From IMG/VR virus record IMGVR_UViG_3300027906_000055, positions 1 to 38,153 of that record: a DNA stretch of 38,153 nt; one strand, 5' to 3'. Made by a program: the position numbers and the translations under genes. The notes under the pieces are model-generated. The model saw nothing but the letters and a program-made list of their open reading frames with translations, was not told the DNA's origin and made no database searches. Below are positions 7,693 through 16,394 of this stretch, piece by piece (position 1 is the stretch's first letter; every line of letters begins with the position of its first letter). The DNA is from a virus.

Positions 7693-7935
7693 ATGGCTGA
7701 AAATAAAATAACTGAAAAGGAGTTAAAAGAAATACAAAATTTACAAGCAAATCTTTATAAATTAACAACTGACATAGGAGTTCTAGAAACTCAAAAACAT
7801 GCAGTCTTGCATGAACTTGCGGGTGTAAATCAAACACAGGAAGAATTTAAAAAAGTATTAGAAGATAAATACGGTCCAATAAATATAAATTTAGAAGACG
7901 GTAGCTTTGAAGTAGTAGAAAAAGAAAATGAGTAA
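7693..7935 (+). CDS. Small coiled-coil protein, unknown function
   Basis: An 80-aa protein, nearly all helical: residues 5-60 carry heptad-like hydrophobics (KEIQNLQANLYKLTTDIGVL), then a short tail KYGPININLEDGSFEVVEKE that looks like a beta hairpin. This helix-plus-NINLEDG architecture matches small conserved proteins I recall from marine phages next to head genes. It starts one base after the previous stop and its last 8 bases overlap the next gene. A chaperone or assembly-factor role is possible; nothing in the sequence settles it. Confidence 0.75.
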   Translation: MAENKITEKELKEIQNLQANLYKLTTDIGVLETQKHAVLHELAGVNQTQEEFKKVLEDKYGPININLEDGSFEVVEKENE

Positions 7936-8155
7936 TGTTATAAGAAAAATCAGTATTGGTGCTGATTACAAAAATGAAGCAATGCATTATTCTATAGGAC
8001 AACAAGTTTATGGTGGTCATGAAATATCACATATACTGTTAGACGAAAAAGATAATTCTTATAATATACATATAAAGAAAGCTAATGAAATATTACCGTG
8101 GAAGAAATTCAATTCTAACATGGCTATTTCTATTGAATACGATTTAGAGTATTAA
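7928..8155 (+). CDS. Small conserved-looking phage protein, unknown function
   Basis: A 75-aa protein (MSNVIRKISIGADYKNEAMH) with alternating strands and no signal peptide, membrane segment or catalytic motif. It overlaps the upstream gene by 8 bases and the downstream gene by one (TAATG), so translation is probably coupled through this four-gene block before the terminase. The PWKKF...MAISIEYDLEY end appears compact. I recall similar short proteins in other marine phages at the same place but know no function for them. Confidence 0.75.
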   Translation: MSNVIRKISIGADYKNEAMHYSIGQQVYGGHEISHILLDEKDNSYNIHIKKANEILPWKKFNSNMAISIEYDLEY

Positions 8156-8760
8156 TGAGGAGTCTTTATGATTTTATTGTAGAACCTTTAGGTGATAGAT
8201 ATGCAAATACTAAAAAAATAGGTGAAAAGAAATTAATTTTAAATACTAAAATTGAATCTTGGAAGTTTGTTAATAGATTTGCTGTAGTTTTAGAAACACC
8301 ATTAGCTGTAAAAACTTCTATTAAAAAAGGAGATATTATAGTTGTACATCAAAATGTTTTTAGAAGATTCTATAATATGCAGGGTAAACAAAGTAATAGT
8401 AGATCTTATTTTAAAGACAACTTATACTTTGTAGGAATAGATCAAATATATCTATACAAAAGTAATGACACTTGGAAGTCTTTTGGTGATCGTTGCTTTA
8501 TAAAACCAATTAAAAACAAATCTTCTCTAGAGAATAGAAAAGAAACTCCTTATACTGGAATAGTTAAAATTGGTAATAATAAGTTAGAGGTATCTAGAAT
8601 TAACCCAGGAGACAAGATAGGGTTTAAACCAGGTGCCGAATGGGAGTTCGTTATAGATGACGAGCGTCTTTATTGTATGAAATCAAATGATATAGTTATA
8701 AAATATGAGTACAAAGGAAACGAAGAAGAATATAATCCAAGCTGGACAATTAGCAGTTAA
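8155..8760 (+). CDS. Probable GroES-like co-chaperonin with two GroES-type halves
   Basis: A 201-aa protein. The N-terminal half begins FIVEPLGDRYANT, has a strand pattern with VLETPLAVKTSIKKGDIIVV (GroES proteins have PLxDR near the start and a KxGDxV strand), then the segment HQNVFRRFYNMQGKQSNSR. The C-terminal half repeats the theme: GIVKIGNNK, INPGDKIGFKPGAEWEF, then IDDERLYCMKSNDIVIKYEY, which mirrors the end of GroES (VDGEEYxxxxESDIL). If correct, it would cap the host GroEL to fold the capsid protein, like T4 gp31. The length is about twice that of GroES. The call rests on fold-level resemblance read by eye. Its 3' end overlaps the next gene by 56 bases. Confidence 0.5.
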   Translation: MRSLYDFIVEPLGDRYANTKKIGEKKLILNTKIESWKFVNRFAVVLETPLAVKTSIKKGDIIVVHQNVFRRFYNMQGKQSNSRSYFKDNLYFVGIDQIYLYKSNDTWKSFGDRCFIKPIKNKSSLENRKETPYTGIVKIGNNKLEVSRINPGDKIGFKPGAEWEFVIDDERLYCMKSNDIVIKYEYKGNEEEYNPSWTISS

Positions 8761-8983
8761 AGAATTAATTAAAGTTGCTAAAGAACCTATTATAGATTTT
8801 GGACCAGACATTTCCGCGGACAGATTAAAGAACGCAGCTGCTACTAAAAAACTATGTATATTTGATGCTTTTGAAATATTAAATAGAATAGAAGAAGAAA
8901 AAAACTTATTAGAAGATAAACCAAAAGAAGAGGAAAAAAAAGAAACTACATTCCGTGGTTTTGCTGAAGGAAGATCTAAATAA
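8705..8983 (+). CDS. Small protein upstream of large terminase; small-terminase candidate
   Basis: A 92-aa, highly charged, helical protein. It starts inside the GroES-like gene in a different frame (56-base overlap) and its stop overlaps the terminase start as TAATG. The core ISADRLKNAAATKKLCIFDA followed by FEILNRIEEEKNLLE predicts two helices, then a Lys/Glu-rich tail and a basic end (FRGFAEGRSK). Direct coupling to the large terminase makes it a positional candidate for the small terminase subunit, but no helix-turn-helix is obvious. An in-frame reverse ORF over the same bases is a shadow. Confidence 0.65.
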   Translation: MSTKETKKNIIQAGQLAVKELIKVAKEPIIDFGPDISADRLKNAAATKKLCIFDAFEILNRIEEEKNLLEDKPKEEEKKETTFRGFAEGRSK

Positions 8984-11199
8984 TGTATACACAAACTCTA
9001 TATAGTATATTAAAAGATCACGTTAAACCAAAGATTCTTAAGCGAAACAATAAATATAAGAAATGGGAATATGGTTATAACGAGGAACATGATTTTATAG
9101 TTATAAGTAAAGATGGAACTGTAGGAGATATATATGAAATACAAGGTTTAAAAATTGGAGTTCCTAGTAAACCTAAAGATATACATACTTTTGAAGATAA
9201 TAAATGGACAAGAACACCATTACCTAAAGTTCTTAAAAAAATTAAAAGTGTTTTTGAATGGGATAAATATCCTGAAGATTTTAAAGAAAGATGGTATGAT
9301 TTTATTGATATAGAATTTACTAGACGTGAAGAAGGTTTTTGGTTTAAAAATGACGATAGAGATATTTATTTAACAGGAACACATTACATGTATTTACAAT
9401 GGAGTAAAATTGATGTTGGACCACCAGATTTTAGAGAAGCAAATAGATTGTTCTTTTTATTCTGGGAAGCATGTAAAGCAGATACTAGATGTTACGGTAT
9501 GTGTTATCTAAAAAACCGTAGATCTGGTTTTTCATTTATGGCTTCTGGAGAGGTTGTTAACTTAGCTACAATATCCAGTGATTCGAGATATGGAATATTA
9601 TCTAAAACAGGACCAGATGCTAAGACTATGTTTACCGACAAAGTTGTACCAATATCAGTTAATTACCCTTTCTTTTTTAAACCGATTCAAGATGGTATGG
9701 ATCGACCTAAAACAGAATTAGCATATAGAGTACCAGCTTCTAAGTTCAAAAGAAGAAAAATAATAAGTGGAGAAGCAGAAGCAGAACTACAAGGTCTAGA
9801 TACTACAATAGATTGGAAAAACACCGGTGATAACAGTTATGATGGTGAAAAACTAAAATTATTAGTACATGATGAATCAGGTAAATGGGAAAGACCTAAT
9901 AACATATTAAACAACTGGAGAGTTACAAAAACATGTTTAAGATTAGGTTCTAGAATTATTGGTAAATGTATGATGGGTTCAACATCTAACGCTTTAGATA
10001 AAGGTGGTGGTAATTTTAAAAAATTATATGAAAACTCAGATGTTAACAAAAGAAATGCAAATGGACAAACCCGTAGCGGACTCTATAGTCTGTTCATTCC
10101 TATGGAATGGAATTACGAAGGATACATTGATTCTTATGGCATACCTGTATTCGAAACACCCAACAAACCTAAGGAAGATCCTCATGGTCAAAAAATAAAA
10201 TTAGGAGTATTAGACTACTGGAAAAACGAAGTAGATGGTTTAAGTGAAGACCAAGATGCTTTAAATGAATTTTATAGACAATTTCCACGTACAACTAAAC
10301 ATGCTTTTAGAGATGAATCTAAAAACTCTTTATTTAATCTTACTAAAATATATCAACAAATAGACTGGAATGCAGATATAAAACATAGTAGTGTTGTAAC
10401 ACAAGGTTCATTTAAATGGGTTGGAGGTATAAAAGATACTCAAGTAATGTTTGTACCAAATAAAAGTGGTAGGTTTTTTGTCTCATGGGTTCCACCAGTT
10501 CATTTACAGAATAATGTAATTAAAAAATTAGGTAGAAAATATCCAGGTAATGAAAACTTAGGATCATTTGGTTGTGATAGTTATGATATATCGGGAACAG
10601 TAGATGGTAGAGGTTCTAACGGATCTTTACATGGTTTAACTAAATTTAGTATGGAAGATGTTCCTCCTAATCATTTCTTTTTAGAATACATTGCTAGACC
10701 ACAAACTGCTGAAATATTTTTTGAAGACGTTCTCATGGCTTGTATCTTTTACGGAATGCCAATATTAGCTGAAAATAACAAACCTAGATTATTATATCAT
10801 TTTAAAAGAAGAGGATATAGAGGTTATGCAATGAATAGACCTGATAAAATTTATAATAAATTATCCGTAACAGAAAGAGAAATAGGTGGAATACCTAACT
10901 CAAGTGAAGATATTAAACAAGCTCACGCTGCAGCTATAGAAACTTATATTGAAGAGCGAGTTGGATTACTAGAAGATCTCACCTATGGAGATATGTATTT
11001 CCAAAGAACATTAGAAGACTGGGCAAAATTCAATATAAATAATAGAACAACTCATGATGCTTCTATTAGCTCAGGTTTAGCTATCATGGCGTGTAATAAA
11101 AATAAATATAGACCAGTTCCTAAGTTGATTAAACAAAAGTATGATTTAGGTATAAAAAAATATGACAATAGTGGTTCATTATCAAAAATTATAGATTAA
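8983..11199 (+). CDS. terL: Terminase large subunit
   Basis: Packaging motor ATPase and nuclease that cuts concatemers and pumps DNA through the portal. At 738 aa it is longer than many TerL proteins, mainly through a ~160-residue N-terminal extension. ATPase motifs: a deviant Walker A at 176-185 (LKNRRSGFSF), Walker B at 291-302 with D297-E298 (LKLLVHDESG), and a coupling motif MGSTSN at 331-336. RNase H-like nuclease: D532 and D535 in FGCDSYDISG, and a late acidic site H691-D692-A693 in HDASISSGLAIM. The start overlaps the previous stop and the stop is followed at once by the portal ATG. The family call is firm; which acidic residues are catalytic is inferred. Confidence 0.93.
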   Translation: MYTQTLYSILKDHVKPKILKRNNKYKKWEYGYNEEHDFIVISKDGTVGDIYEIQGLKIGVPSKPKDIHTFEDNKWTRTPLPKVLKKIKSVFEWDKYPEDFKERWYDFIDIEFTRREEGFWFKNDDRDIYLTGTHYMYLQWSKIDVGPPDFREANRLFFLFWEACKADTRCYGMCYLKNRRSGFSFMASGEVVNLATISSDSRYGILSKTGPDAKTMFTDKVVPISVNYPFFFKPIQDGMDRPKTELAYRVPASKFKRRKIISGEAEAELQGLDTTIDWKNTGDNSYDGEKLKLLVHDESGKWERPNNILNNWRVTKTCLRLGSRIIGKCMMGSTSNALDKGGGNFKKLYENSDVNKRNANGQTRSGLYSLFIPMEWNYEGYIDSYGIPVFETPNKPKEDPHGQKIKLGVLDYWKNEVDGLSEDQDALNEFYRQFPRTTKHAFRDESKNSLFNLTKIYQQIDWNADIKHSSVVTQGSFKWVGGIKDTQVMFVPNKSGRFFVSWVPPVHLQNNVIKKLGRKYPGNENLGSFGCDSYDISGTVDGRGSNGSLHGLTKFSMEDVPPNHFFLEYIARPQTAEIFFEDVLMACIFYGMPILAENNKPRLLYHFKRRGYRGYAMNRPDKIYNKLSVTEREIGGIPNSSEDIKQAHAAAIETYIEERVGLLEDLTYGDMYFQRTLEDWAKFNINNRTTHDASISSGLAIMACNKNKYRPVPKLIKQKYDLGIKKYDNSGSLSKIID

Positions 11200-13596
11200 A
11201 TGAAGATAAATTATAATACTAATAGTACATTTCCTAGCCAAGTTGTTAGTGACGGTGAAAAAGCTACTTGGGAATATGGCACGCAGGTTGCTCAAGCTAT
11301 AGAGCAGGAATGGTTTAATCAAGGTAGAACTAATGGTAATAGATACTTAACTACTTGGAACAATTATAATAGACTAAGACTATATGCAAGAGGTGAACAA
11401 CCTGTAGATAAATATAAAGATGAATTGTCAATTAATGGTGATTTGTCTTATCTTAATTTAGATTGGAAACCAGTTCCTATTATATCTAAATTTGTTGATA
11501 TATTAGTTAATGGTATTTCTAATAAAAATTATGAAATAAATGCATTTGCTCAAGATCCTGAGTCTTTAGAAAAAAGAACTAATTACGCAGAAATGTTAGC
11601 TCAAGATATTTTTGCTAGAGAAACAATGCAACAAATAGTTGAAAAACTTGATTCTTCTTTGTTTAACACTACAATTCCAGAAAGTAAATTACCTGAAGAT
11701 GAAACTGAGTTGGAATTACACATGCAGCTTAATTACAAGCAAGCTATAGAAATTGCAGAAGAAGAAGTTATTAATCAAGTATTAGATACTAACAGATGGG
11801 AACTAACTAAGCGAAGAGTTAATTACGACTTAGTTACGTGTGGAATTGGGGCTTGTAAAACTAATTTTAATCTTTCTAATGGTATAACAGTTGATTATGT
11901 TGATCCAGCTTATTTAATATATTCTTACACAGAAGATCCAAATTTTGAAGACATATATTATGTAGGGGAATTAAAACCAGTTACTTTACCTGAAATAGCA
12001 AAACAATTTCCAAGATTAGATGATGCTACATTAGAAAAAATTCAACAACAACAAGGCAATAGAACTTATATGTATGGATATGGTAATGGTCCATGGGATC
12101 AAAACACTATTCCATTATTATATTTTGAATACAAAACTTATAGTGAACAAGTATTTAAAATAAAAGAAACAGAATATGGATTAGAAAAAGCATTAGAAAA
12201 ACCTGATACTTTTAATCCACCAGAAAATGATAATTTTGATAGAGTAGGTAGAACTATTGAAACTCTTTATAGAGGAGTTAAAGTTTTAGGTACTGATATA
12301 ATGTTAAGATGGGAAATGTGTCCTAACATGACTAGACCAAAAGCTGATACTACAAAAGTAGAAATGAACTATGCTATCTGTGCACCACGTATGTATAAAG
12401 GTAGAATAGAATCTACAGTAGGTAGAATTACTGGTTTTGCTGATATGATACAAATTACTCATCTTAAACTACAACAGGTAATAGCTAGAATGGTACCAGA
12501 TGGTGTTTTCTTAGATATGGACGGTTTAGCAGAAGTTGATTTAGGTAATGGTACTAATTACAATCCAGCTGAAGCATTAAATATGTATTTCCAAACAGGT
12601 TCTGTTGTTGGTAGATCTTTAACACAAGACGGTGATATAAATAGAGGTAAAATACCTGTACAAGAATTATCCACAGGTTCAGGACAAGCAAAAATACAAA
12701 GCTTAATATCTACATATAATTATTATTTACAAATGATAAGAGATGTAACCGGATTAAGTGAAGCTAGAGATGGTTCTGTACCAGATAGAGATACATTAGT
12801 AGGTTTACAAAAAATGGCTGCTAATGCTTCTAATATTGCTACTAAACATATTAATAATAGTAGTTTATTCTTAACTTTAAGAATGTGTGAAAACATATCT
12901 AAAAAAGTTAGTGATATGTTAGACTATCCTTTAACAGCTAATGCTCTTAAAAATAGTATAACTAATTTCAATAGTATGACTTTAAAAGAAGTCGATAAAT
13001 TAAATCTACATGATTTTGGTATTTTCTTAGATCTTGAACCAGATGATGAAGAAAAGCAACAATTAGAACAAAATATACAAGTTGCATTATCAAGCGGTGG
13101 TATTGACTTAGAAGATGCTATTGAAATACGTCAAATACGTAGTTTAAAATTAGCTAATCAAATGCTAAAAGTAAAACGTAAAAAGAAACAAGCTTACGAA
13201 AGACAGATGCAAGCTGATATGGCTCAACAACAAGCATCAGCTAATACTCAAGCTACTCAAGCAGCTGCTGAATCTGAAGTACAAAAACAAGAAGTTTTAA
13301 CTAATCAAAAAATAAACTTTGAACAAGCTAAGTCTCAAATGGAAATAGAACGTATGAGAACTGAATCAGAGATTAAGCGTGAATTAATGGCTGAAGAATT
13401 TAATTATCAAATTCAGCTAGAGCAAATGAAAGCACAAAGAGAAACCACGCGTGAAAAAGAAATAGAAGATCGCAAGGATAAAAGAACAAGAATAGCAGGA
13501 TCACAGCAAAGTGCTATGATAGATCAAAGACAAAATGATTTAATGCCTACTAATTTTGAAAGACAAAGCCAGGAAGGCACAATGCCTCCAGCTTAA
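11200..13596 (+). CDS. Portal protein
   Basis: Dodecameric ring at the capsid vertex through which DNA passes. A 798-aa protein directly after the terminase (no gap) and before the scaffold and capsid genes, the canonical portal position. The N-terminal region includes LRLYARGEQPVDKYKDEL (60-76) and LNLDWKPVPIISKFVDILVNG (85-105), typical of long portals of Bacteroidota phages. The wing region contains WEMCPNMTRPKAD and repeated beta segments, and ARDGSVPDRDTLVGLQKMAA lies near residue 525. The last ~140 residues (from about 657) are a Gln/Glu/Lys-rich coiled coil, plausibly the barrel that projects into the capsid. Confidence 0.87.
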   Translation: MKINYNTNSTFPSQVVSDGEKATWEYGTQVAQAIEQEWFNQGRTNGNRYLTTWNNYNRLRLYARGEQPVDKYKDELSINGDLSYLNLDWKPVPIISKFVDILVNGISNKNYEINAFAQDPESLEKRTNYAEMLAQDIFARETMQQIVEKLDSSLFNTTIPESKLPEDETELELHMQLNYKQAIEIAEEEVINQVLDTNRWELTKRRVNYDLVTCGIGACKTNFNLSNGITVDYVDPAYLIYSYTEDPNFEDIYYVGELKPVTLPEIAKQFPRLDDATLEKIQQQQGNRTYMYGYGNGPWDQNTIPLLYFEYKTYSEQVFKIKETEYGLEKALEKPDTFNPPENDNFDRVGRTIETLYRGVKVLGTDIMLRWEMCPNMTRPKADTTKVEMNYAICAPRMYKGRIESTVGRITGFADMIQITHLKLQQVIARMVPDGVFLDMDGLAEVDLGNGTNYNPAEALNMYFQTGSVVGRSLTQDGDINRGKIPVQELSTGSGQAKIQSLISTYNYYLQMIRDVTGLSEARDGSVPDRDTLVGLQKMAANASNIATKHINNSSLFLTLRMCENISKKVSDMLDYPLTANALKNSITNFNSMTLKEVDKLNLHDFGIFLDLEPDDEEKQQLEQNIQVALSSGGIDLEDAIEIRQIRSLKLANQMLKVKRKKKQAYERQMQADMAQQQASANTQATQAAAESEVQKQEVLTNQKINFEQAKSQMEIERMRTESEIKRELMAEEFNYQIQLEQMKAQRETTREKEIEDRKDKRTRIAGSQQSAMIDQRQNDLMPTNFERQSQEGTMPPA

Positions 13597-13604
13597 TTAT
13601 TAAT

Positions 13605-13627
13605 TATTTAATTATATTATATTATGG
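13605..13627 (+). promoter_or_regulatory. AT-only leader, copy 1 of a 23-base direct repeat ending at a start codon
   Basis: The 18-base core AATTATATTATATTATGG, preceded by TATTT, ends with the ATG and first G of the scaffold-like gene. The identical 23 bases recur at 16372-16394, again ending at a start codon. Copy 1 is preceded by further TTAATTAT units from 13593. This could be a promoter, a leader that improves translation, or both; no -33/-7 Bacteroidota promoter consensus is clear. Confidence 0.55.
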
Positions 13628-14832
13628 GAGACCAAAAACCGACCGTAGAGGTCAAACAAGAAGGTGACTTTAAAATTAAGTCAAAACCTAAGCGTAAAGC
13701 TAAAGACCTAGGACATGTAACAAATGCTCCAGCAAAAATTGATTTAACAGCTCCAGACGCTACAGGAGAAATAGTTCCTGACGTAGTAAAACTGGATTTA
13801 ACTAAAAAACCAGAAGAAAATGCCGTTCAAGAGCGAAAAACAGAGGAAATTCCTGTGGAAGAATCACCCGGAGATAGCAAAAAGATGGACGCAGAAGTAC
13901 GGGTCAGCGATACAGATGATAAAACAGACGCTGAAGTCCAAGTAATTGAAGAAATTACTGAAGATGTTAAAGAAAAAGAAAAAGAAAAACCTCAATTAAT
14001 TAAAACACCTGAGTTACCAGAAAATGTAGAAAAATTAGTTACATTTATGAATGAAACAGGTGGAACAGTAGAGGATTACGTAGAACTTAATAAAGATTAT
14101 TCTAAATTAGATAATGATCAATTATTAAAAGAATACTTAAGAAAGAATAAACCTCATTTAGATAATGATGACATCGAACTTATAATGGAAGATTATAAAA
14201 TAGATGAAGATTTAGACGAGGAAAAAGAAATACGAAAAAAGAAGTTAGCATATAAAGAAGCTGTTGCTAATGCAAAAAAGGATTTAGAAAATAAAAAATC
14301 TCAATACTATGCTGAGATTAAGAATCGTCCTGGAGTAACACAAGAACAGCAAAAAGCTGTTGACTTTTTTAATCGTTATAATAAACAGCAAGAAACTATA
14401 AAGCAATCACAAGAGGCTTTTAAAGAAAAAACTAATAATTTATTTCAAACTGATTTCAAAGGTTTTGATTATAATGTAGGAGATAAAAAATTTAGATATA
14501 AAGTAAAAGACCCTGTGAAAATAGCCGAAAGTCAATCTAATCTTAAAAACTTTACTGACAAATTTGTTGATAAAGAAGGAAATATTAGTGATACTGCAGG
14601 TTATCATAAAGCTTTATATGCTGCGATGAACACAGATAAACTAGCCTCTCATTTTTATGAGCAAGGTAAAGCGGATGGTATTAAAAATTTAGTACAACAA
14701 TCTAAAAATCCAAGTACAGAAGCACCAAGGCAGGTTGCCAGTGGGGACGTCTTTGTAGGAGGTTTTAAGGTTAAAGCAGTGAGTGGAGCTGATTCATCAA
14801 AATTGAAAATCAAAAAACGAAAGTTTAACTAA
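13624..14832 (+). CDS. Scaffold-like protein (capsid assembly)
   Basis: A 402-aa protein between portal and major capsid genes. It is very hydrophilic. The first ~130 residues are acidic and low in hydrophobics (many Glu, Asp, Lys, Pro), apparently disordered. Residues ~190-290 are helical or coiled-coil (EEKEIRKKKLAYKEAVANAK). The end is strongly basic (SSKLKIKKRKFN), as in scaffold proteins that dock on capsid protein by a basic C-terminal helix. There is no protease motif. It is preceded by an AT-only leader shared exactly with the gene at 16391. The scaffold role is inferred from position, charge pattern and helicity. Confidence 0.7.
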   Translation: MGDQKPTVEVKQEGDFKIKSKPKRKAKDLGHVTNAPAKIDLTAPDATGEIVPDVVKLDLTKKPEENAVQERKTEEIPVEESPGDSKKMDAEVRVSDTDDKTDAEVQVIEEITEDVKEKEKEKPQLIKTPELPENVEKLVTFMNETGGTVEDYVELNKDYSKLDNDQLLKEYLRKNKPHLDNDDIELIMEDYKIDEDLDEEKEIRKKKLAYKEAVANAKKDLENKKSQYYAEIKNRPGVTQEQQKAVDFFNRYNKQQETIKQSQEAFKEKTNNLFQTDFKGFDYNVGDKKFRYKVKDPVKIAESQSNLKNFTDKFVDKEGNISDTAGYHKALYAAMNTDKLASHFYEQGKADGIKNLVQQSKNPSTEAPRQVASGDVFVGGFKVKAVSGADSSKLKIKKRKFN

Positions 14833-14846
14833 TTAAAACTAAAATT

Positions 14847-16316
14847 ATGGCTTTAACCCCACAGTTTGGAAGTTTAGTACCTTCTCAAACTCAACAATTG
14901 CTAGCTACTAATTATTTGCAATGGACAAATAATGGTGGTGGTGCGGGTATTCCAGCTAATTTCAGTGATTTTGCTGCGCAATATTTACCTGAAATTTACG
15001 AACAAGAAGTAGAAAGATATGGTAACAGAACGTTATCTGGTTTCTTAAGAATGGTCGGTGCTGAATTACCAATGACAAGTGACCAAGTAATCTGGTCTGA
15101 ACAAAATAGATTACACATCGCATATGATAACTGTACGTTTGTATCTGCTACAGGAATTGTAACTCTTAACCCAGGTGCTGTTGCAGGTGTAAATAACGTT
15201 ATATCTCCAAACGCAACTGTAGTTATAATGGATGATTTCGGTGCAGAAGCAAAGTGTTTTGTAAGCGCGAGTATTCCTGGTGCTGGTGCTGGTGCAACAA
15301 TTACAGTACAACCTTATACAGCTGCAAATTTAGCTGCTGCTGGTTTAGTAGGTGCTGTAAAAGTATTTGTATACGGTTCTGAATACGCGAAAGGATCTTT
15401 AACACCTAATAACACGGCAGGTGCTGGTATAGCTGCTAACGGTTATGTTAGTGTTACTCCTTCATTTACTCAATTTTCTAACAACCCATTAATCATTAGA
15501 AGTAAATATACTGTTAACGGTTCTGACACTGCTCAGATCGGTTGGGTAGAAGTTGCTACTGAAGATGGAACAGGTGGTTATTTATGGTACCTAAAAGCTG
15601 AGTCTGAAACAAGACTAAGATTTGAGGATTACCTAGAAATGATGTGTGTTGAAGGTGAGATCGCTGCTGCTGGTTCTGCTGCATTAGCAAATGGACAAAT
15701 CGGTACTCAAGGTATGTTTGCTGCTATCCAAGCAAGAGGTAACGTACAAGTTGGATTTAGTGCTGCTACTGGAATAAGTGACTTTGATGATATTCTTAGA
15801 AACTTAGATACTCAGGGAGCTATTGAAGAAAACATGTTATTCCTAGACAGACAAACTGCTCTAGATTTTGATGATATGTTAGCTGCAATCTCTTCAGGTG
15901 CACAAGGTGGTACTGCTTATGGATTATTTGAAAACTCAGAAGAAATGGCTTTAAACTTAGGTTTTAGTGGTTTCAGAAGAGGTTCTTATGACTTTTATAA
16001 AACAGACTGGAAATACTTAAACGACGCTTCAACGCGTGGTGGTATGACTGGACCTGCTTCTATTGAAGGAGTATTAATCCCAGCTGGTACAACAACTGTA
16101 TATGATCAAATTTTAGGAACTAACATCCGTAGACCTTTCTTACACGTAAGATATAGAGCGTCTCAAGCTGATGATAGAAGAATGAAATCTTGGTTAACAG
16201 GATCTGTTGGTGGAGCGTTTACTAGTGATCTTGATGCAATGGAAGTTAACTTCCTTTCAGAAAGATGTTTAGTAACTCAAGCTGCTAACAACTTCGTATT
16301 ATTCCAAGGAGTGTAA
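14847..16316 (+). CDS. Major capsid protein
   Basis: A 489-aa shell protein, probably HK97-fold. The N-terminal part contains FAAQYLPEIYEQEVERYGNR (about 43-62) and then MTSDQVIWSEQNRLHIAYDN (about 76-95), a segment typical of capsid proteins in large Bacteroidota and marine phages. A beta-rich Gly/Ala/Thr domain (about 95-190) looks like an inserted domain. The C-terminal half includes VRYRASQADDRRMKSWLTGS and ends FVLFQGV. Codon choice is more GC-rich and even than in neighbouring genes, as expected for the most expressed product. It follows the scaffold-like gene by 14 bases and is followed by a strong terminator. Confidence 0.88.
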   Translation: MALTPQFGSLVPSQTQQLLATNYLQWTNNGGGAGIPANFSDFAAQYLPEIYEQEVERYGNRTLSGFLRMVGAELPMTSDQVIWSEQNRLHIAYDNCTFVSATGIVTLNPGAVAGVNNVISPNATVVIMDDFGAEAKCFVSASIPGAGAGATITVQPYTAANLAAAGLVGAVKVFVYGSEYAKGSLTPNNTAGAGIAANGYVSVTPSFTQFSNNPLIIRSKYTVNGSDTAQIGWVEVATEDGTGGYLWYLKAESETRLRFEDYLEMMCVEGEIAAAGSAALANGQIGTQGMFAAIQARGNVQVGFSAATGISDFDDILRNLDTQGAIEENMLFLDRQTALDFDDMLAAISSGAQGGTAYGLFENSEEMALNLGFSGFRRGSYDFYKTDWKYLNDASTRGGMTGPASIEGVLIPAGTTTVYDQILGTNIRRPFLHVRYRASQADDRRMKSWLTGSVGGAFTSDLDAMEVNFLSERCLVTQAANNFVLFQGV

Positions 16317-16326
16317 TACATTAATT

Positions 16327-16365
16327 AAAGGTAAGGGTGCTTCGGCACCCAATACCTTTATTTTT
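16327..16365 (+). terminator. Rho-independent terminator after the major capsid gene
   Basis: An outer stem pairs AAAGGTA (16327-16333) with TACCTTT (16353-16359). An inner stem pairs GGGTGC (16335-16340) with GCACCC (16345-16350) around a TTCG tetraloop, and a T-rich run follows. The bulge is one A against two. It should end or reduce transcription after the capsid gene. Confidence 0.88.
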
Positions 16366-16371
16366 ATAAAC

Positions 16372-16394
16372 TATTTAATTATATTATATTATGG
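16372..16394 (+). promoter_or_regulatory. AT-only leader, copy 2 of the 23-base direct repeat
   Basis: Identical over 23 bases to 13605-13627, with the ATG at the same offset. It lies just after the capsid terminator, so transcription of the next gene may restart here. Confidence 0.55.

Noticed and set aside
8683-8994. 103-aa reverse ORF opposite the small-terminase candidate
   Set aside because: Mirror of the Lys/Glu-rich sense codons (Phe/Ser-rich); no other minus-strand genes support it.
10004-10198. 64-aa forward ORF inside the terminase gene
   Set aside because: Alternate-frame shadow inside conserved TerL sequence.
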